Assembly (NCBI RefSeq): GCF_020172085.1
Contig: NZ_JAIVAT010000003.1
Location: 1 to 64,000 of the forward strand
Direction of reading: 5' to 3'
DNA length: 64,000 bases
Source of the DNA: Rossellomorea aquimaris
Lineage (GTDB): Bacteria > Bacillota > Bacilli > Bacillales > Bacillaceae_B
Notes under the pieces: model-generated
Seen by the model: the letters and a program-made list of their open reading frames with translations, nothing else
Databases searched by the model: none
Told to the model about the DNA's origin: nothing
Translations under genes and position numbers: made by a program
Shown here: positions 1 to 10,270 of the stretch, one piece after another
How the letters are laid out: each line of letters opens with the position of its first letter
Numbering within the stretch: the stretch's first letter is position 1

Positions 1-245
1 CCAGCTCCGGCGGCTAGTCCCTCGAGGTCATAAGTCAAACCAACCAAAAAGGCAAAAAGCGCCTTTCCGGTTGGTTCGTCTTATGCTTGTCGGGCCTGAC
101 CAAGCCGCCTCCGCTTTTCTGTTGTCCAGCTCCGGCGGCTAGTCCCTCGAGGTCATAAGTCAAACCAACCAAAAAGGCAAAAAGCGCCTTTCCGGTTGGT
201 TCGTCTTATGCTTGTCGGGCCTGACCAAGCCGCCTCCGCTTTTCT
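1..245. repeat. Two tandem copies of palindromic repeat family 1 (about 120 bp each)
   Basis: Copies at 1-120 and 126-245 are virtually identical and are separated by GTTGT. Each starts CCAGCTCCGGCGGCTAGTCC and ends CCGCTTTTC. The outer halves are imperfect inverted repeats containing GAGGTCATAAG and CTTATGCTTGTCGGG. An inner stem CCAACC/GGTTGG flanks AAGGC...GCCTT. Related copies occur at 23251-23369, 40739-40857, 40864-40983 and 46891-47009. The element lies downstream of acuC; no ORF inside is credible. Confidence 0.85.
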
Positions 246-246
246 T

Positions 247-1422
247 TTAACTAGTTGGTTTTTGTCTCATTTGTTGCCGAATGGAATAAAGGGCTTTTTC
301 AACGGTCTGTTTATTCTTTTCAGTGATTTCATCTTTCCTCGGTATTGGCTTGTAGATGTCAGGGGCGTCCGTCCATTGTGTTGGTAAGGGGACGCCTGCT
401 TTATTCTGCCAACGTTCAATCCATTTCTCAGGGAAGGAAGAGGTGTGGTTCATCCTGCCGGTCATTTCCAGCCATATCAGACTCCACGCTCTCGGCACGA
501 CCCGCCATATGTCATAGCCTCCGCCACCAACGGCAATCCATTTTCCGTCACAATACTCATGTGCTAGTTCATGTGCGATGCGGGGGATTTCCCGGTAAAT
601 ATCCATGGTGGCCGAAAGGTGGGTAAGGGGATCATAATAGTGTGCATCTGCCCCGTTCTGGGTTAGGATGACGTCGGGCTTAAAGTATTCCATCACTTCC
701 CGGAAAGACGTTTCATACGCATCGAGCCACGATTCATTTTCGGTGAAGGCATCGAGAGGGATATTGAATGAATACCCGTAGCCTTTTCCGTGACCGCGCT
801 CATTAATGTTGCCTGTCCCGGGGAAGAGGTATCGCCCAGTCTCATGAATGGACAGGGTGCAGACAGTCGGATCGTCATAGAATGACCACTGAACCCCGTC
901 CCCATGATGGGCATCGGTATCGACATACAGAACTCTTGCCCCGTACTTTTCCTGTAGATAGCGGATGGCTACGGAGCTGTCGTTATAAATACAGAAGCCC
1001 GATGCCTTTCCTTTGAAGCCGTGATGCAAACCGCCCCCGAGATGAAGGGCATGCTTTGCTTTACCGGTCATGACCTGATCTACTGCCGTCAACGTACCCC
1101 CAACTAAATAGGCACTCGCTTCATGCATGCCTTGAAACATCGGGGTATCCTCTGTTCCGATTCCGAATCCTTCAGCCTGGTCTTGAGAAAGCTGGCCTGA
1201 ACTTGCTCTCCTGACAGCGTTTACATAGCTTGGATCATGATTAAGGAATAACTCTTCATCTGTAGCCATCCTCGGGGGGACGATCTCATCCGGTTGAAGG
1301 GCATTCACTTCTTTCAGCAAATCCATCGTCAACGTGATCCGGGTTTGATTGAAGGGATGCTCATCAGAGAACCGGTACCCGAGGAGCTCATCTGAATAGA
1401 TAAAGACCGCATCCTTGGTCAT
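247..1422 (-). CDS. acuC: Acetoin utilization protein AcuC (histone-deacetylase family)
   Basis: Class I HDAC-type metal-dependent deacylase. In B. subtilis AcuC reverses the acetylation of acetyl-CoA synthetase that AcuA performs. Visible motifs are GGGLHHG, the zinc motif YVDTDAHHGDGVQ, NGADAHYYDPL and the late catalytic-tyrosine motif GGGGYD. I prefer the ATG at 1420-1422: it overlaps the acuB stop as ATGA, and the 391-residue product begins MTKDAVFIY, close to the family's usual start and length. An upstream ATG at 1449 would add nine residues. It is the last gene of acuABC, read away from acsA. Family assignment is firm; the substrate is inferred from synteny with acsA. Confidence 0.95.
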   Translation of the reverse strand: MTKDAVFIYSDELLGYRFSDEHPFNQTRITLTMDLLKEVNALQPDEIVPPRMATDEELFLNHDPSYVNAVRRASSGQLSQDQAEGFGIGTEDTPMFQGMHEASAYLVGGTLTAVDQVMTGKAKHALHLGGGLHHGFKGKASGFCIYNDSSVAIRYLQEKYGARVLYVDTDAHHGDGVQWSFYDDPTVCTLSIHETGRYLFPGTGNINERGHGKGYGYSFNIPLDAFTENESWLDAYETSFREVMEYFKPDVILTQNGADAHYYDPLTHLSATMDIYREIPRIAHELAHEYCDGKWIAVGGGGYDIWRVVPRAWSLIWLEMTGRMNHTSSFPEKWIERWQNKAGVPLPTQWTDAPDIYKPIPRKDEITEKNKQTVEKALYSIRQQMRQKPTS

Positions 1423-2075
1423 GATGAGATTCCCGGCATGTTTGGCCATAACACGTCATATCCTTCTTTCTTAAGATCGCTGATCACGTTCATCGGATTC
1501 ATCGTCCGTACCCGGAATACAAGGATTTTAAATGCTTCGTCCTTTTTATCCGGATAAACGAGGACGCTCTGGATATTGGAATTGTTCCGTCTGATGATTC
1601 CTGCCACTTCATAGAGGATGCCCGCCTTATGGGGGACCTTCACTTCGATTTGAGAGCCGGGCTGATGGGCGCCGGTCAATTGGATAAGCGTATACAGCAG
1701 GTCTGTTTCGGTAATGATCCCGACGAGTTTGTTCTCCTTTAGGATCGGAAGGCAGCTGATATGATGCTCATAAAAAAGAGCCGCGACCTCTTCGACGAAA
1801 TCCAGTGGATGTCCCGTGATCACTTCCGTCTTCATGATGAATTTAAGAGGGTTTTGTAACTCGGAAGTACTTGGCCCATCATGAAAAATGGAAGGCGTCC
1901 CGTCCTTCACATCACGGTCACTCACGATTCCGACGACTTCCATATCGTCATTGGTGATCGGGATGTGCTTGATTTTTTTGTCCCGCATCAATTTGATGGC
2001 CGATTCAATCGTATCGTCGGCTTTCAATGTTTCGATTGTCGTTTTCATTATTTCTTCTACAATCACGTTCTCCAC
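1419..2075 (-). CDS. acuB: CBS and ACT domain protein AcuB
   Basis: 218 residues, with a pair of CBS domains (about 1-60 and 75-130; VGIVSDRDVK and VGIITETDLL are typical CBS ends). An ACT domain follows (about 142-210, VPHKAGILYEVAGIIRR). CBS pairs bind adenine nucleotides and ACT domains often bind amino acids, so a sensory role in the acetylation switch of acetyl-CoA synthetase is likely, but the biochemical role of AcuB is poorly defined. It is the middle gene of acuABC, with 21 nt to acuA and an ATGA overlap with acuC, which indicates translational coupling. Confidence 0.95.
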   Translation of the reverse strand: MENVIVEEIMKTTIETLKADDTIESAIKLMRDKKIKHIPITNDDMEVVGIVSDRDVKDGTPSIFHDGPSTSELQNPLKFIMKTEVITGHPLDFVEEVAALFYEHHISCLPILKENKLVGIITETDLLYTLIQLTGAHQPGSQIEVKVPHKAGILYEVAGIIRRNNSNIQSVLVYPDKKDEAFKILVFRVRTMNPMNVISDLKKEGYDVLWPNMPGISS

Positions 2076-2096
2076 CCCTTCTAGAAAACTGTTACG

Positions 2097-2729
2097 TTAA
2101 TACATGAAACGATTCATAAACCGCAGCTGGTCGAAGCGTTGAATGGAATCTGCATCCACCCTTTTTCCGATCCTCGCCATTAAACAATTTGCCGGATGGG
2201 AGCTGATTTCAGGGTCATCGGTTGCATAATATTCCAATCCGCCGGCGTTCATCATCTTCTCCATCACTTTCCGGTATTCCCATACGTTCAAACCGGTTCC
2301 TTTGAGGTCCCAGTGCCAGTAATATTCAGTTGTAATGACGATGAAGTCTTCCATATGATCATCCATCATGGATACCTTTAATAGATTCTTTCCGACGGCC
2401 GCCCCGCGGAATTTAGGAATGACTTCGATTGCACCAAGCTCGATCAGATTCTCCATTTTTCCCTGTGACCAACGTTCAAGGGGATCAGGATATAAATATG
2501 TAACATACCCGACGATCGTATGATTGTCCCTGGCAATCAGGATTCGCCCTTCTGGTAAACTAGCGATTTCTACAAGTGCTTTGTGCTGCTGGGCAGGAGG
2601 TCTGAAAGCGACCAGGTCCTCATGGAAATCAAGACGGGATAATTCCTCCGCCGAAATCGGACCTTCAATAATGATGTTTCCTTTTGACGTTTTTAATTCT
2701 GTTGCATTATAGGTTTTTTTCAATTTCAT
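2097..2729 (-). CDS. acuA: Acetoin utilization acetyltransferase AcuA (GNAT)
   Basis: 210-residue GNAT-fold protein. The acetyl-CoA-binding segment lies around residues 95-135 (GAIEVIPKFRGAAVGKNLL, with the RGxxxGKxLL pattern). In B. subtilis AcuA acetylates the catalytic lysine of acetyl-CoA synthetase and inactivates it. It is the first gene of acuABC and is transcribed away from acsA. Its -10 is TATAAT (reverse strand, 2762-2767), and a cre-type palindrome covers the expected -35 at 2785-2798. The start ATG at 2729 follows an AGGTGG ribosome-binding site. Confidence 0.93.
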   Translation of the reverse strand: MKLKKTYNATELKTSKGNIIIEGPISAEELSRLDFHEDLVAFRPPAQQHKALVEIASLPEGRILIARDNHTIVGYVTYLYPDPLERWSQGKMENLIELGAIEVIPKFRGAAVGKNLLKVSMMDDHMEDFIVITTEYYWHWDLKGTGLNVWEYRKVMEKMMNAGGLEYYATDDPEISSHPANCLMARIGKRVDADSIQRFDQLRFMNRFMY

Positions 2730-2784
2730 CTGGACACCACCTAAAGATATTCCTCCATTTCATTATACATGAAATTAAAAAAGA

Positions 2785-2798
2785 GAGAGCGCTTTCAC
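2785..2798 (-). promoter_or_regulatory. cre (CcpA) site over the acuA promoter
   Basis: The reverse strand reads GTGAAAGCGCTCTC from 2798 down, fitting the cre consensus TGWAANCGNWNNCW. The site lies 18 bp upstream of the acuA -10 (TATAAT, 2762-2767), so it would cover the -35. That is a repressing position and agrees with known carbon catabolite control of acuABC in B. subtilis. It is about 120 bp upstream of the acsA -35, so any effect on acsA is uncertain. Confidence 0.75.
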
Positions 2799-2917
2799 GA
2801 AAAATTCAGACGTTTTGATGGGAGATGTTATTCTGGAATACCTATAGAAGACAGCATTCTAAAGGGGTTTTTAGCAAAAATCATCGAAATACACTACATG
2901 GCAGATTTTTTAAAAAA

Positions 2918-2946
2918 TTGAGAAAATATCGGTTTTATACTATAAT
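2918..2946 (+). promoter_or_regulatory. SigA-type promoter of acsA
   Basis: TTGAGA (2918-2923), a 17-bp spacer, then TATAAT (2941-2946), about 37 bp before the acsA start codon. Both hexamers are close to consensus. Confidence 0.75.
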
Positions 2947-2982
2947 AAGATTGTAATTTCTTACATAAGGGGGATGCGGTAT

Positions 2983-4701
2983 ATGAAAGTGGAAGCGTTA
3001 CCAGTGACAAAGGGAAACTATAATCTTGAAAACTATGAAAATACGTACGAATCATTCGATTGGAAAGACGTCGAGAAAGAATTTTCATGGGCGGAAACAG
3101 GTCGGGTCAATCTGGCACATGAAGCGATCGACCGACATGCAGTATCTTTCAGGAAAAATAAAGTCGCTCTTTATTACCGAGATGCAGAACGTGATGAAAA
3201 ATATACGTACTCTGATATGAAGAAGATGTCGAATAAAGCTGGGAATGTATTAAAGCGATTCGGGGATGTTGAAAAAGGTGACCGTGTCTTCATCTTTATG
3301 CCGAGATCTCCTGAACTATATTTCTCCGTACTTGGGGCAATCAAACTGGGGGCCATCGTGGGGCCATTGTTTGAAGCCTTCATGGAAGGGGCCGTCCGGG
3401 ATCGCCTGGAGGACAGTGAAGCAAAAGTACTGATCACCACTCCTGAACTGTTGAAGAGAGTACCCGTAAGCGAACTGCCGAATCTGAAGCATGTCTTCTT
3501 GGTTGGGGAAGATGTCGAGGAAGACGATGTTCATGTGGACTTTATGAGTAAATTTGCAGAAGCGAGCGATAAGCTTTCTGTGGAGTGGGTGGACCGGAAC
3601 GATGGACTGATCCTTCACTATACATCAGGCTCGACAGGTAAGCCTAAAGGGGTCCTTCACGTTCATAACGCGATGATCCAACATTATCAAACGTCCAAAT
3701 GGGTACTGGATCTTCAGGAAGAAGATGTGTACTGGTGTACGGCGGATCCAGGCTGGGTCACAGGGACTTCGTACGGTATTTTCGGTCCATGGCTGACAGG
3801 TGCCTCCAATGTCATCGTAGGGGGACGCTTCAAGCCCGAGAACTGGTATAAAACGATTGAAGACTATGGTGTGACGGTCTGGTACAGTGCACCGACTGCC
3901 TTTAGAATGCTGATGGGTGCAGGGGATGAAGTCGTAAAGCAATTCGACCTGAGTTCGCTTCGTCACATCCTGAGCGTAGGAGAACCGTTAAATCCGGAGG
4001 TCGTCCGTTGGGGGATGAAAGTCTTCAACCTTCGCATCCATGATACGTGGTGGATGACAGAAACAGGCGGACAGTTGATCTGTAACTATCCGAGCTTGGA
4101 GATCAAACCAGGCTCCATGGGGAAACCATTCCCTGGTATCAAAGCCGCGATCGTCGATGACCAAGGAAATGAAGTGGCTCCTTACAGAATGGGGAACCTG
4201 GCTATCAAAAAAGGCTGGCCATCGATGATGAACCAGATCTGGAATAACCCTCAGAAATATGAATCATACTTCATGCCGGGCGATTGGTATGTATCAGGGG
4301 ATTCTGCTTACATGGATGAAGACGGATACTTCTGGTTCCAGGGCCGGATTGATGATGTCATCATGACGTCCGGAGAAAGGGTAGGTCCTTTCGAAGTGGA
4401 GAGTAAGCTCGTTGAACATCCGGCTGTCGCTGAAGCAGGTGTCATCGGGAAGCCTGATCCAGTCCGTGGTGAAGTGATCAAAGCATTCATCGCCCTTCGT
4501 GACGGATATGAAGTGACAGACGAACTCAAGGAAGAAATCCGCCAGTTTGTGAAAAAAGGGTTAGCAGCCCACGCGGCACCGAGGGAAATCGAATTCCGTG
4601 ACAAACTGCCGAAAACACGAAGCGGAAAAATCATGCGCCGCGTCTTGAAGGCATGGGAGTTAGACCTGCCTACAGGTGATTTGAGTACGATGGAAGATTA
4701 A
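2983..4701 (+). CDS. acsA: Acetyl-coenzyme A synthetase AcsA
   Basis: AMP-forming acetate-CoA ligase (acetate + ATP + CoA to acetyl-CoA). The ANL-family motifs are HYTSGSTGKPKGV, TWWMTETGG and the C-terminal PKTRSGKIMRR. With the ATG at 2983 the protein is 572 residues, equal to the B. subtilis enzyme, and the catalytic lysine of SGKIMRR falls at 549, the residue that AcuA is known to acetylate. This start is set by AAGGGGG nine bases upstream; the ATG at 2974 abuts that site. It is divergent from acuABC, which encodes its acetylation control. An intrinsic terminator follows. Confidence 0.97.
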   Translation: MKVEALPVTKGNYNLENYENTYESFDWKDVEKEFSWAETGRVNLAHEAIDRHAVSFRKNKVALYYRDAERDEKYTYSDMKKMSNKAGNVLKRFGDVEKGDRVFIFMPRSPELYFSVLGAIKLGAIVGPLFEAFMEGAVRDRLEDSEAKVLITTPELLKRVPVSELPNLKHVFLVGEDVEEDDVHVDFMSKFAEASDKLSVEWVDRNDGLILHYTSGSTGKPKGVLHVHNAMIQHYQTSKWVLDLQEEDVYWCTADPGWVTGTSYGIFGPWLTGASNVIVGGRFKPENWYKTIEDYGVTVWYSAPTAFRMLMGAGDEVVKQFDLSSLRHILSVGEPLNPEVVRWGMKVFNLRIHDTWWMTETGGQLICNYPSLEIKPGSMGKPFPGIKAAIVDDQGNEVAPYRMGNLAIKKGWPSMMNQIWNNPQKYESYFMPGDWYVSGDSAYMDEDGYFWFQGRIDDVIMTSGERVGPFEVESKLVEHPAVAEAGVIGKPDPVRGEVIKAFIALRDGYEVTDELKEEIRQFVKKGLAAHAAPREIEFRDKLPKTRSGKIMRRVLKAWELDLPTGDLSTMED

Positions 4702-4708
4702 TAGATGG

Positions 4709-4739
4709 ACCCCTGCTCTTGATGAGTGGGGGTTTTTTT
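4709..4739 (+). terminator. Intrinsic terminator of acsA
   Basis: ACCCCTGCTC / GAGTGGGGGT, a 10-bp stem with two G-U pairs and a 5-nt loop, followed by a run of T. Confidence 0.85.
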
Positions 4740-4790
4740 GTTGTGGGGAAGAGGGAGAGGAGGGAGTAGAGGTGGTCGGTTTATGTCGAA

Positions 4791-4900
4791 TGGCAGATAA
4801 ATCGGGAAATTGGCAGATAAAAATAATAAATGGCAGATAACCTGAATTTTCGGCAGATATATCGTAAATATGGCAGATAAATCTCCCAAACGGCACGAAT
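4791..4900. repeat. 20-bp periodic array A (word TGGCAGATAA)
   Basis: TGGCAGATAA or a near variant starts at 4791, 4811, 4831, 4851 and 4871, with a decayed CGGCACGAAT at 4891: an exact 20-bp period. The ten bases between words are unrelated. It lies about 50 bp after the acsA terminator in the convergent acsA/PBP gap. A 20-nt period shifts frame in every unit, so it is not a peptide repeat. Units are not identical and no cas genes are present, so it is not CRISPR. Function unknown. Confidence 0.8.
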
Positions 4901-4933
4901 ACCCCATCACCGCCTAATCACACAAACAAAAAA

Positions 4934-4959
4934 GAGGGAAACGTCATCACGTTTCCCTC
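4934..4959. terminator. Bidirectional terminator, mainly of the PBP gene
   Basis: GAGGGAAACG / CGTTTCCCTC, a 10-bp perfect stem with a 6-nt loop, flanked by A-rich sequence on the left and T on the right. It ends transcription of the leftward PBP gene. Confidence 0.85.
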
Positions 4960-4972
4960 TTTTCAACACGAT

Positions 4973-7924
4973 TTAGTTCTGCGCTGGTGGTTCACCCGGT
5001 TCTGTCGGCGGTTCTGTTCCGCCATCGCCTCCGCCTCCGTCACCTCCGCCATCATCCTCTGGTGGTGGCGGCTCTGGTTTGTCCGGCTTGTCCGGTTTTG
5101 GCGGGGGATCAGTTGGTTTGTCCCCAGGCGGTTTCGGATCTGTACCCGGTTTCTCTGGTTTAGGATCCGGTTTCGGTTTCGGTGTTCCAATTTGTACCGT
5201 GTTGGAATGAGCGGACTCTTTGCCTGCTACATCGACTGCAACAACAAAGTATTCACCATTTCCAACGGATACAGCATAACTGGATCCGGACTTGACGCTT
5301 CCGACCTTACTGCCGGATGTGCTGTAAACGCGGTATCCGACGACATCGCCGCTTGCAGAAGCTGTCCAGGTTATTTTGTTACCGTTACCGCTTGCTTTGA
5401 CGGTTCCTGGAGCAGCTCCGTCATCAGAAATCTTGTTTTCCGCGATAAGGACATTTTTAAATCGTTCATCCCCATCCGGAATCAGTTTATCTGGATCTCC
5501 AGGTACAGAACCAAAGATGTTTTTCACAAAGTCAGGGTTCAAGATGACTCCAGGCTGTGAAAACTCTTCAGGTGTATTTGGCAGAGCCAAGTATTTCTTT
5601 CCGTTCACCATCACGTATCGGCTCATGAGTAAGCTGTCATCCGTTTTGGTTGGGACATATTTTGCATTGAATAAATCACTCTTTACGAGTCCTGCCTGAC
5701 TGCAAGCTTCTGATGGAAGCAGTCCAGAGATCGAACAGAAGGACCTTCTAACAACTCCTTCAGGCTGCTGGAACGACGCATCGGGATCGATGAGATCTGG
5801 AGCCAGGTCTCGAACATCATTCAGTAAATAAGACCATAAACGGATATTACGTAATCCGTAATGTCCGTATTGAGCTCTGGATGCAGCTGTATTCAAGGAC
5901 GAAGGTGTGTCGTAACCGAACCAGGTCCCGAAGGTGATGCTCGGATTCGTTGCCACAAACCAGTGGTCTTTGTAATCCTGACTCGTTCCGGATTTACCGG
6001 CCCAGTCCGAACTGAAATTCAAGAATGTTTTGGCATATCGTCCGGTACCAAGGTTATGATCCAGTGTATCCCTCATCATATCAATGGTTAAGTAGGCAGT
6101 TTGGGGACTGAAGACATCCACCGGGTCTACCTTGTGCTCATAGACGACCGTGCCATCTTTATCGACGATTTTATCAATCATGAACGCATCGATGAATTTT
6201 CCACCATTTGCGAACGTCGTATAGGCATTCACGTTTTCTTCGACGGTGACACCCGTCGTGGTTGCCCCGAGAGTAAGGGAAAGGTTATTGTCATACCTGC
6301 TTGAAAGGGAAGTGAATCCCATTTTCAGTAGAAACTCTTTAAATGGATTCCGGTTATAAATATTCGCATACGTTCTTACGGCAGGAATATTCAAGGATTC
6401 TGCAAGGGCGAACCTTGCAGGGAAAAGTCCGCGCTCTCTGAACGAGTAGTTTTCCGGTTGCCAGCCATTGATGTTGACAGCAACATCAGGAATAGGTGAG
6501 CCTGGTGAAATATAACCGTATTCCAATGCAGGCGCATACGCGAGCAAAGGTTTCATAGTAGATCCGTTTGATCGATGTGATTGTGTGGCATGGTTGATCT
6601 GTTCCAATTTGAAATCACGTCCGCCGATGAAGCTGATGATGCGGCCCGTTTTATTCTCAATCATCACGGCGCCAACTTGAACCGGTTGGGGCACTTCTAC
6701 ATCTTCACCTGTTTCAGGATCTTTTTTCGTGATGGTTTTTGTAGGACCGTACATATCATACGCGTCTTTTGTCTTCTGCATTTGATCATAAATCTTCTTG
6801 TTGATGGTCGAGTGAATTTCATACCCGCTTTGACGGACATTGCGGTCAGCCAAGGTATGGTACTTGTCTTCAAGCTCATCATTGTTCTCGAGATCCTGTT
6901 CAGAGTAACCATCTTTTTTGGCAAGAACATTTTTCATGATATCCACTGCCCGGCTTTCAAGTTCGGCAGTCAGCCATGGATATTGCTCCTGTGGTGATGG
7001 CTTCGGCTTTACAAAATCTTTTGAGATATCATACGCAACGGCATCATCATATTGCTTTTGCGTAATATATCCTTCACGGTGCATCCGGTAGAGGACCGTG
7101 TTTTTACGGTTCATCCCGGCTTCGAGATTCTCTTTCACTTCTCCATTATTCTTAAATGGTGTGTAAGAGAATGGAGCCTGCGGAAGACCGGCGATGAAAG
7201 CTGCCTGTGGCAGGGACAAATCCTTTGCTTCCACTCCGAAGATTCCTTTAGCAGCCGATTGAACGCCTGCGATGTTTTGACCGGAAGAATTTCTTCCCAG
7301 AGTCGCCACATTCAGATAGGCTTCCAGGATTTCATCTTTATCAAAAAATCTTTCCAATCGTAGAGCGAGAAGGATTTCTTTCGCCTTTCTCTCAAATGAT
7401 ACTTCATTCGTGAGGATTTGGTTTTTGATCAGCTGTTGAGTGAGTGTACTTCCGCCCGATTGGGTAGAGGAATTCGTGAATTCCTGTAGTACGGCACGCA
7501 TGATCGCTTTCGGTACGACACCGTTATGTTCGTTGAAGTATTCATCTTCAGTGGCAATGACGGCATGTTGAAGATCTTCCGAAATATCTTCAAGCTTTAC
7601 TTCTTCACGTTCCAGGTCTGTCCGAAGTTTCCCCAGATACACGTCATCAGAGAAGTAAAGACGTGAGGTTTCCTCATAGTTGTAGATGTCCTTTTTCATT
7701 TGGCCATAAGGACGGATCGGTTCTTCCTTGACAAGTGAAGCGAAATAACCCGCTCCGACTCCTCCTGCAAAGGCAAACCCCAATACAAAAATTACGACCA
7801 CGATCAGTGACAGGTTCCAGAATACTCCGTATGTAATTCTTGCTCGTTTTTGAAATCTAGTATTTGAAAAGAACCTGATTGCAGGGTCTATTTTTTCGAG
7901 AAATTTGTTCCATTTTTCCTTCAT
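4973..7924 (-). CDS. Class A penicillin-binding protein (transglycosylase/transpeptidase) with fibronectin-like domain
   Basis: 983 residues; polymerises and cross-links peptidoglycan outside the membrane. In order: cytoplasmic N-terminus; one membrane segment (about 35-62); a GT51 transglycosylase domain with catalytic glutamate in ATEDEYF (124-130) and GGSTLTQQLIKN (157-168); and a transpeptidase domain with STMK (455-458), SLN (510-512) and KSGTS (644-648). A fibronectin type III-like domain follows (about 840-915). The tail of about 65 residues is rich in Pro, Asp, Glu and Gly. All catalytic motifs are intact. It resembles the large PBP1A-type proteins of Bacillus, but I cannot match it to one B. 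subtilis paralogue. It stands alone between acsA and tyrS. An ATG start with a GGGG ribosome-binding site is plausible. Confidence 0.95.
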   Translation of the reverse strand: MKEKWNKFLEKIDPAIRFFSNTRFQKRARITYGVFWNLSLIVVVIFVLGFAFAGGVGAGYFASLVKEEPIRPYGQMKKDIYNYEETSRLYFSDDVYLGKLRTDLEREEVKLEDISEDLQHAVIATEDEYFNEHNGVVPKAIMRAVLQEFTNSSTQSGGSTLTQQLIKNQILTNEVSFERKAKEILLALRLERFFDKDEILEAYLNVATLGRNSSGQNIAGVQSAAKGIFGVEAKDLSLPQAAFIAGLPQAPFSYTPFKNNGEVKENLEAGMNRKNTVLYRMHREGYITQKQYDDAVAYDISKDFVKPKPSPQEQYPWLTAELESRAVDIMKNVLAKKDGYSEQDLENNDELEDKYHTLADRNVRQSGYEIHSTINKKIYDQMQKTKDAYDMYGPTKTITKKDPETGEDVEVPQPVQVGAVMIENKTGRIISFIGGRDFKLEQINHATQSHRSNGSTMKPLLAYAPALEYGYISPGSPIPDVAVNINGWQPENYSFRERGLFPARFALAESLNIPAVRTYANIYNRNPFKEFLLKMGFTSLSSRYDNNLSLTLGATTTGVTVEENVNAYTTFANGGKFIDAFMIDKIVDKDGTVVYEHKVDPVDVFSPQTAYLTIDMMRDTLDHNLGTGRYAKTFLNFSSDWAGKSGTSQDYKDHWFVATNPSITFGTWFGYDTPSSLNTAASRAQYGHYGLRNIRLWSYLLNDVRDLAPDLIDPDASFQQPEGVVRRSFCSISGLLPSEACSQAGLVKSDLFNAKYVPTKTDDSLLMSRYVMVNGKKYLALPNTPEEFSQPGVILNPDFVKNIFGSVPGDPDKLIPDGDERFKNVLIAENKISDDGAAPGTVKASGNGNKITWTASASGDVVGYRVYSTSGSKVGSVKSGSSYAVSVGNGEYFVVAVDVAGKESAHSNTVQIGTPKPKPDPKPEKPGTDPKPPGDKPTDPPPKPDKPDKPEPPPPEDDGGGDGGGGDGGTEPPTEPGEPPAQN

Positions 7925-8029
7925 ATATCATTCCCCCCAGAACATTCCCATTATAGCATAATAACAGGAAGACTGTCGTAAAAAGTCAAATAAAATGGTC
8001 ATTTGTTTCGCGTTTAGTTGACTATTATT

Positions 8030-8057
8030 TTGGAATATGGTAAAAACCTAGTATAGT
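8030..8057 (+). promoter_or_regulatory. Candidate promoter of tyrS
   Basis: TTGGAA (8030-8035), a 16-bp spacer, TATAGT (8052-8057). It lies just upstream of the T-box leader. The -35 is a moderate match. Confidence 0.45.
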
Positions 8058-8109
8058 GAAATGAATGATAATCCGTCATAAGTTCGGATTTCTGTACAAA
8101 ACATAAACG

Positions 8110-9630
<1,521 letters not shown>

Positions 9631-9650
9631 TAGAAAATAGAATCTATCAG

Positions 9651-9697
9651 TGCGGTATCCGTTTCTCTTTTTGTGGAGCGGGTGCCGTACTTTTTTT
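9651..9697 (+). terminator. Intrinsic terminator of tyrS
   Basis: GTGCGGTATCCG pairs with CGGGTGCCGTAC through several G-U pairs and is followed by TTTTTTT. Confidence 0.75.
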
Positions 9698-9708
9698 GTG
9701 TGGGGAAA

Positions 9709-9788
9709 AGTCGGAATTGAAAATAAAAGTGTTAGATTTGAAAGTAAAGTTGAGAAATTGAATTAAAAGTGTTGGATTTGAAAATATA
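9709..9788. repeat. 20-bp periodic array B (word AGTGTTAGATTTGAA)
   Basis: AGT-initiated units start at 9709, 9729, 9749 and 9769. They share the pattern AGTxxxxxATTTGAAxxTAA, an exact 20-bp period over four units. It lies about 12 bp after the tyrS terminator in the convergent tyrS/rpsD gap. It is more AT-rich and more degenerate than the other arrays, so it is the least certain member. Nothing gene-like was seen from 9790 to 10040. Confidence 0.6.
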
Positions 9789-10040
9789 TGCTTCTCCTAC
9801 CCTTAAAGTAAAAAGCTCTTCTGGCAAAGATTTTTCTTATTCATGTACAGACTATAGTTAGCTCTGTGATTTAGGTTATGCCGGAGGGTGATGAAAGTGT
9901 TGACAGAGCAAAATGGTTCAGAAATATCAATTAAGGGAGAGTAGTGGCCTGTTAACTTTAATTGGTCTCTGCAACTATTAGAAAAATTGTTTTTGTGTGT
10001 AATCTCAACATATTTATAACTGTTATAGTGAGGCACTTAC

Positions 10041-10190
10041 GCTTGGAAAGTTGATTGGAGCTGAAGGTGCTCGACTCCTGCGGGGAACGCTGGACAGGTG
10101 AGACCCCACAGGGCTTTAGCCCGAGGAGGCTCACCGCCAGCCCCGCGGAAAGCGAGCACCTTCAGCGGAAATCAACCACTACTCGCTACA
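10041..10190 (+). repeat. Palindromic repeat family 2, complete simple copy
   Basis: About 150 bp. Terminal arms are AAGTTGATTGGAGCTGAAGG and its complement near AGCGGAAATCAACC. Inner arms are GGTGCTCGACTCCTGCGGGG and CCGCGGAAAGCGAGCACC. The centre contains GGTGAGACCCCAC and GAGGAGGCTCACCGCC. This sequence type is widespread in Bacillaceae intergenic regions. Other copies are at 23209-23449 and 46799-47055 (both carrying a nested family 1 repeat) and at 29807-29908 (shortened). A tail fragment is at 13797-13850. Confidence 0.85.
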
Positions 10191-10230
10191 TTCAGAAGTA
10201 ACAATGTTATGAAAATAGCCATACAAAAAA

Positions 10231-10257
10231 AACACTGCCCATAAAATGGACAGTGTC
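10231..10257 (-). terminator. Terminator of rpsD
   Basis: Read on the reverse strand, ACACTGTCC pairs with GGGCAGTGT across a 7-nt loop and is followed by eight T. Confidence 0.85.
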
Positions 10258-10270
10258 TCTTTCACAAAGA

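Noticed and set aside
196-387. 63-residue ORF at the left edge
   Set aside because: Lies across a family 1 repeat and the 3' end of acuC on the other strand; no support.
8018-8057. TTGACT at 8018 as the tyrS -35
   Set aside because: It would leave a 28-bp spacer to TATAGT at 8052; TTGGAA at 8030 gives 16 bp.
9803-10036. 77-residue leftward ORF in the tyrS/rpsD gap
   Set aside because: No ribosome-binding site, and composition reads as random AT-rich sequence; it runs up to a repeat element.
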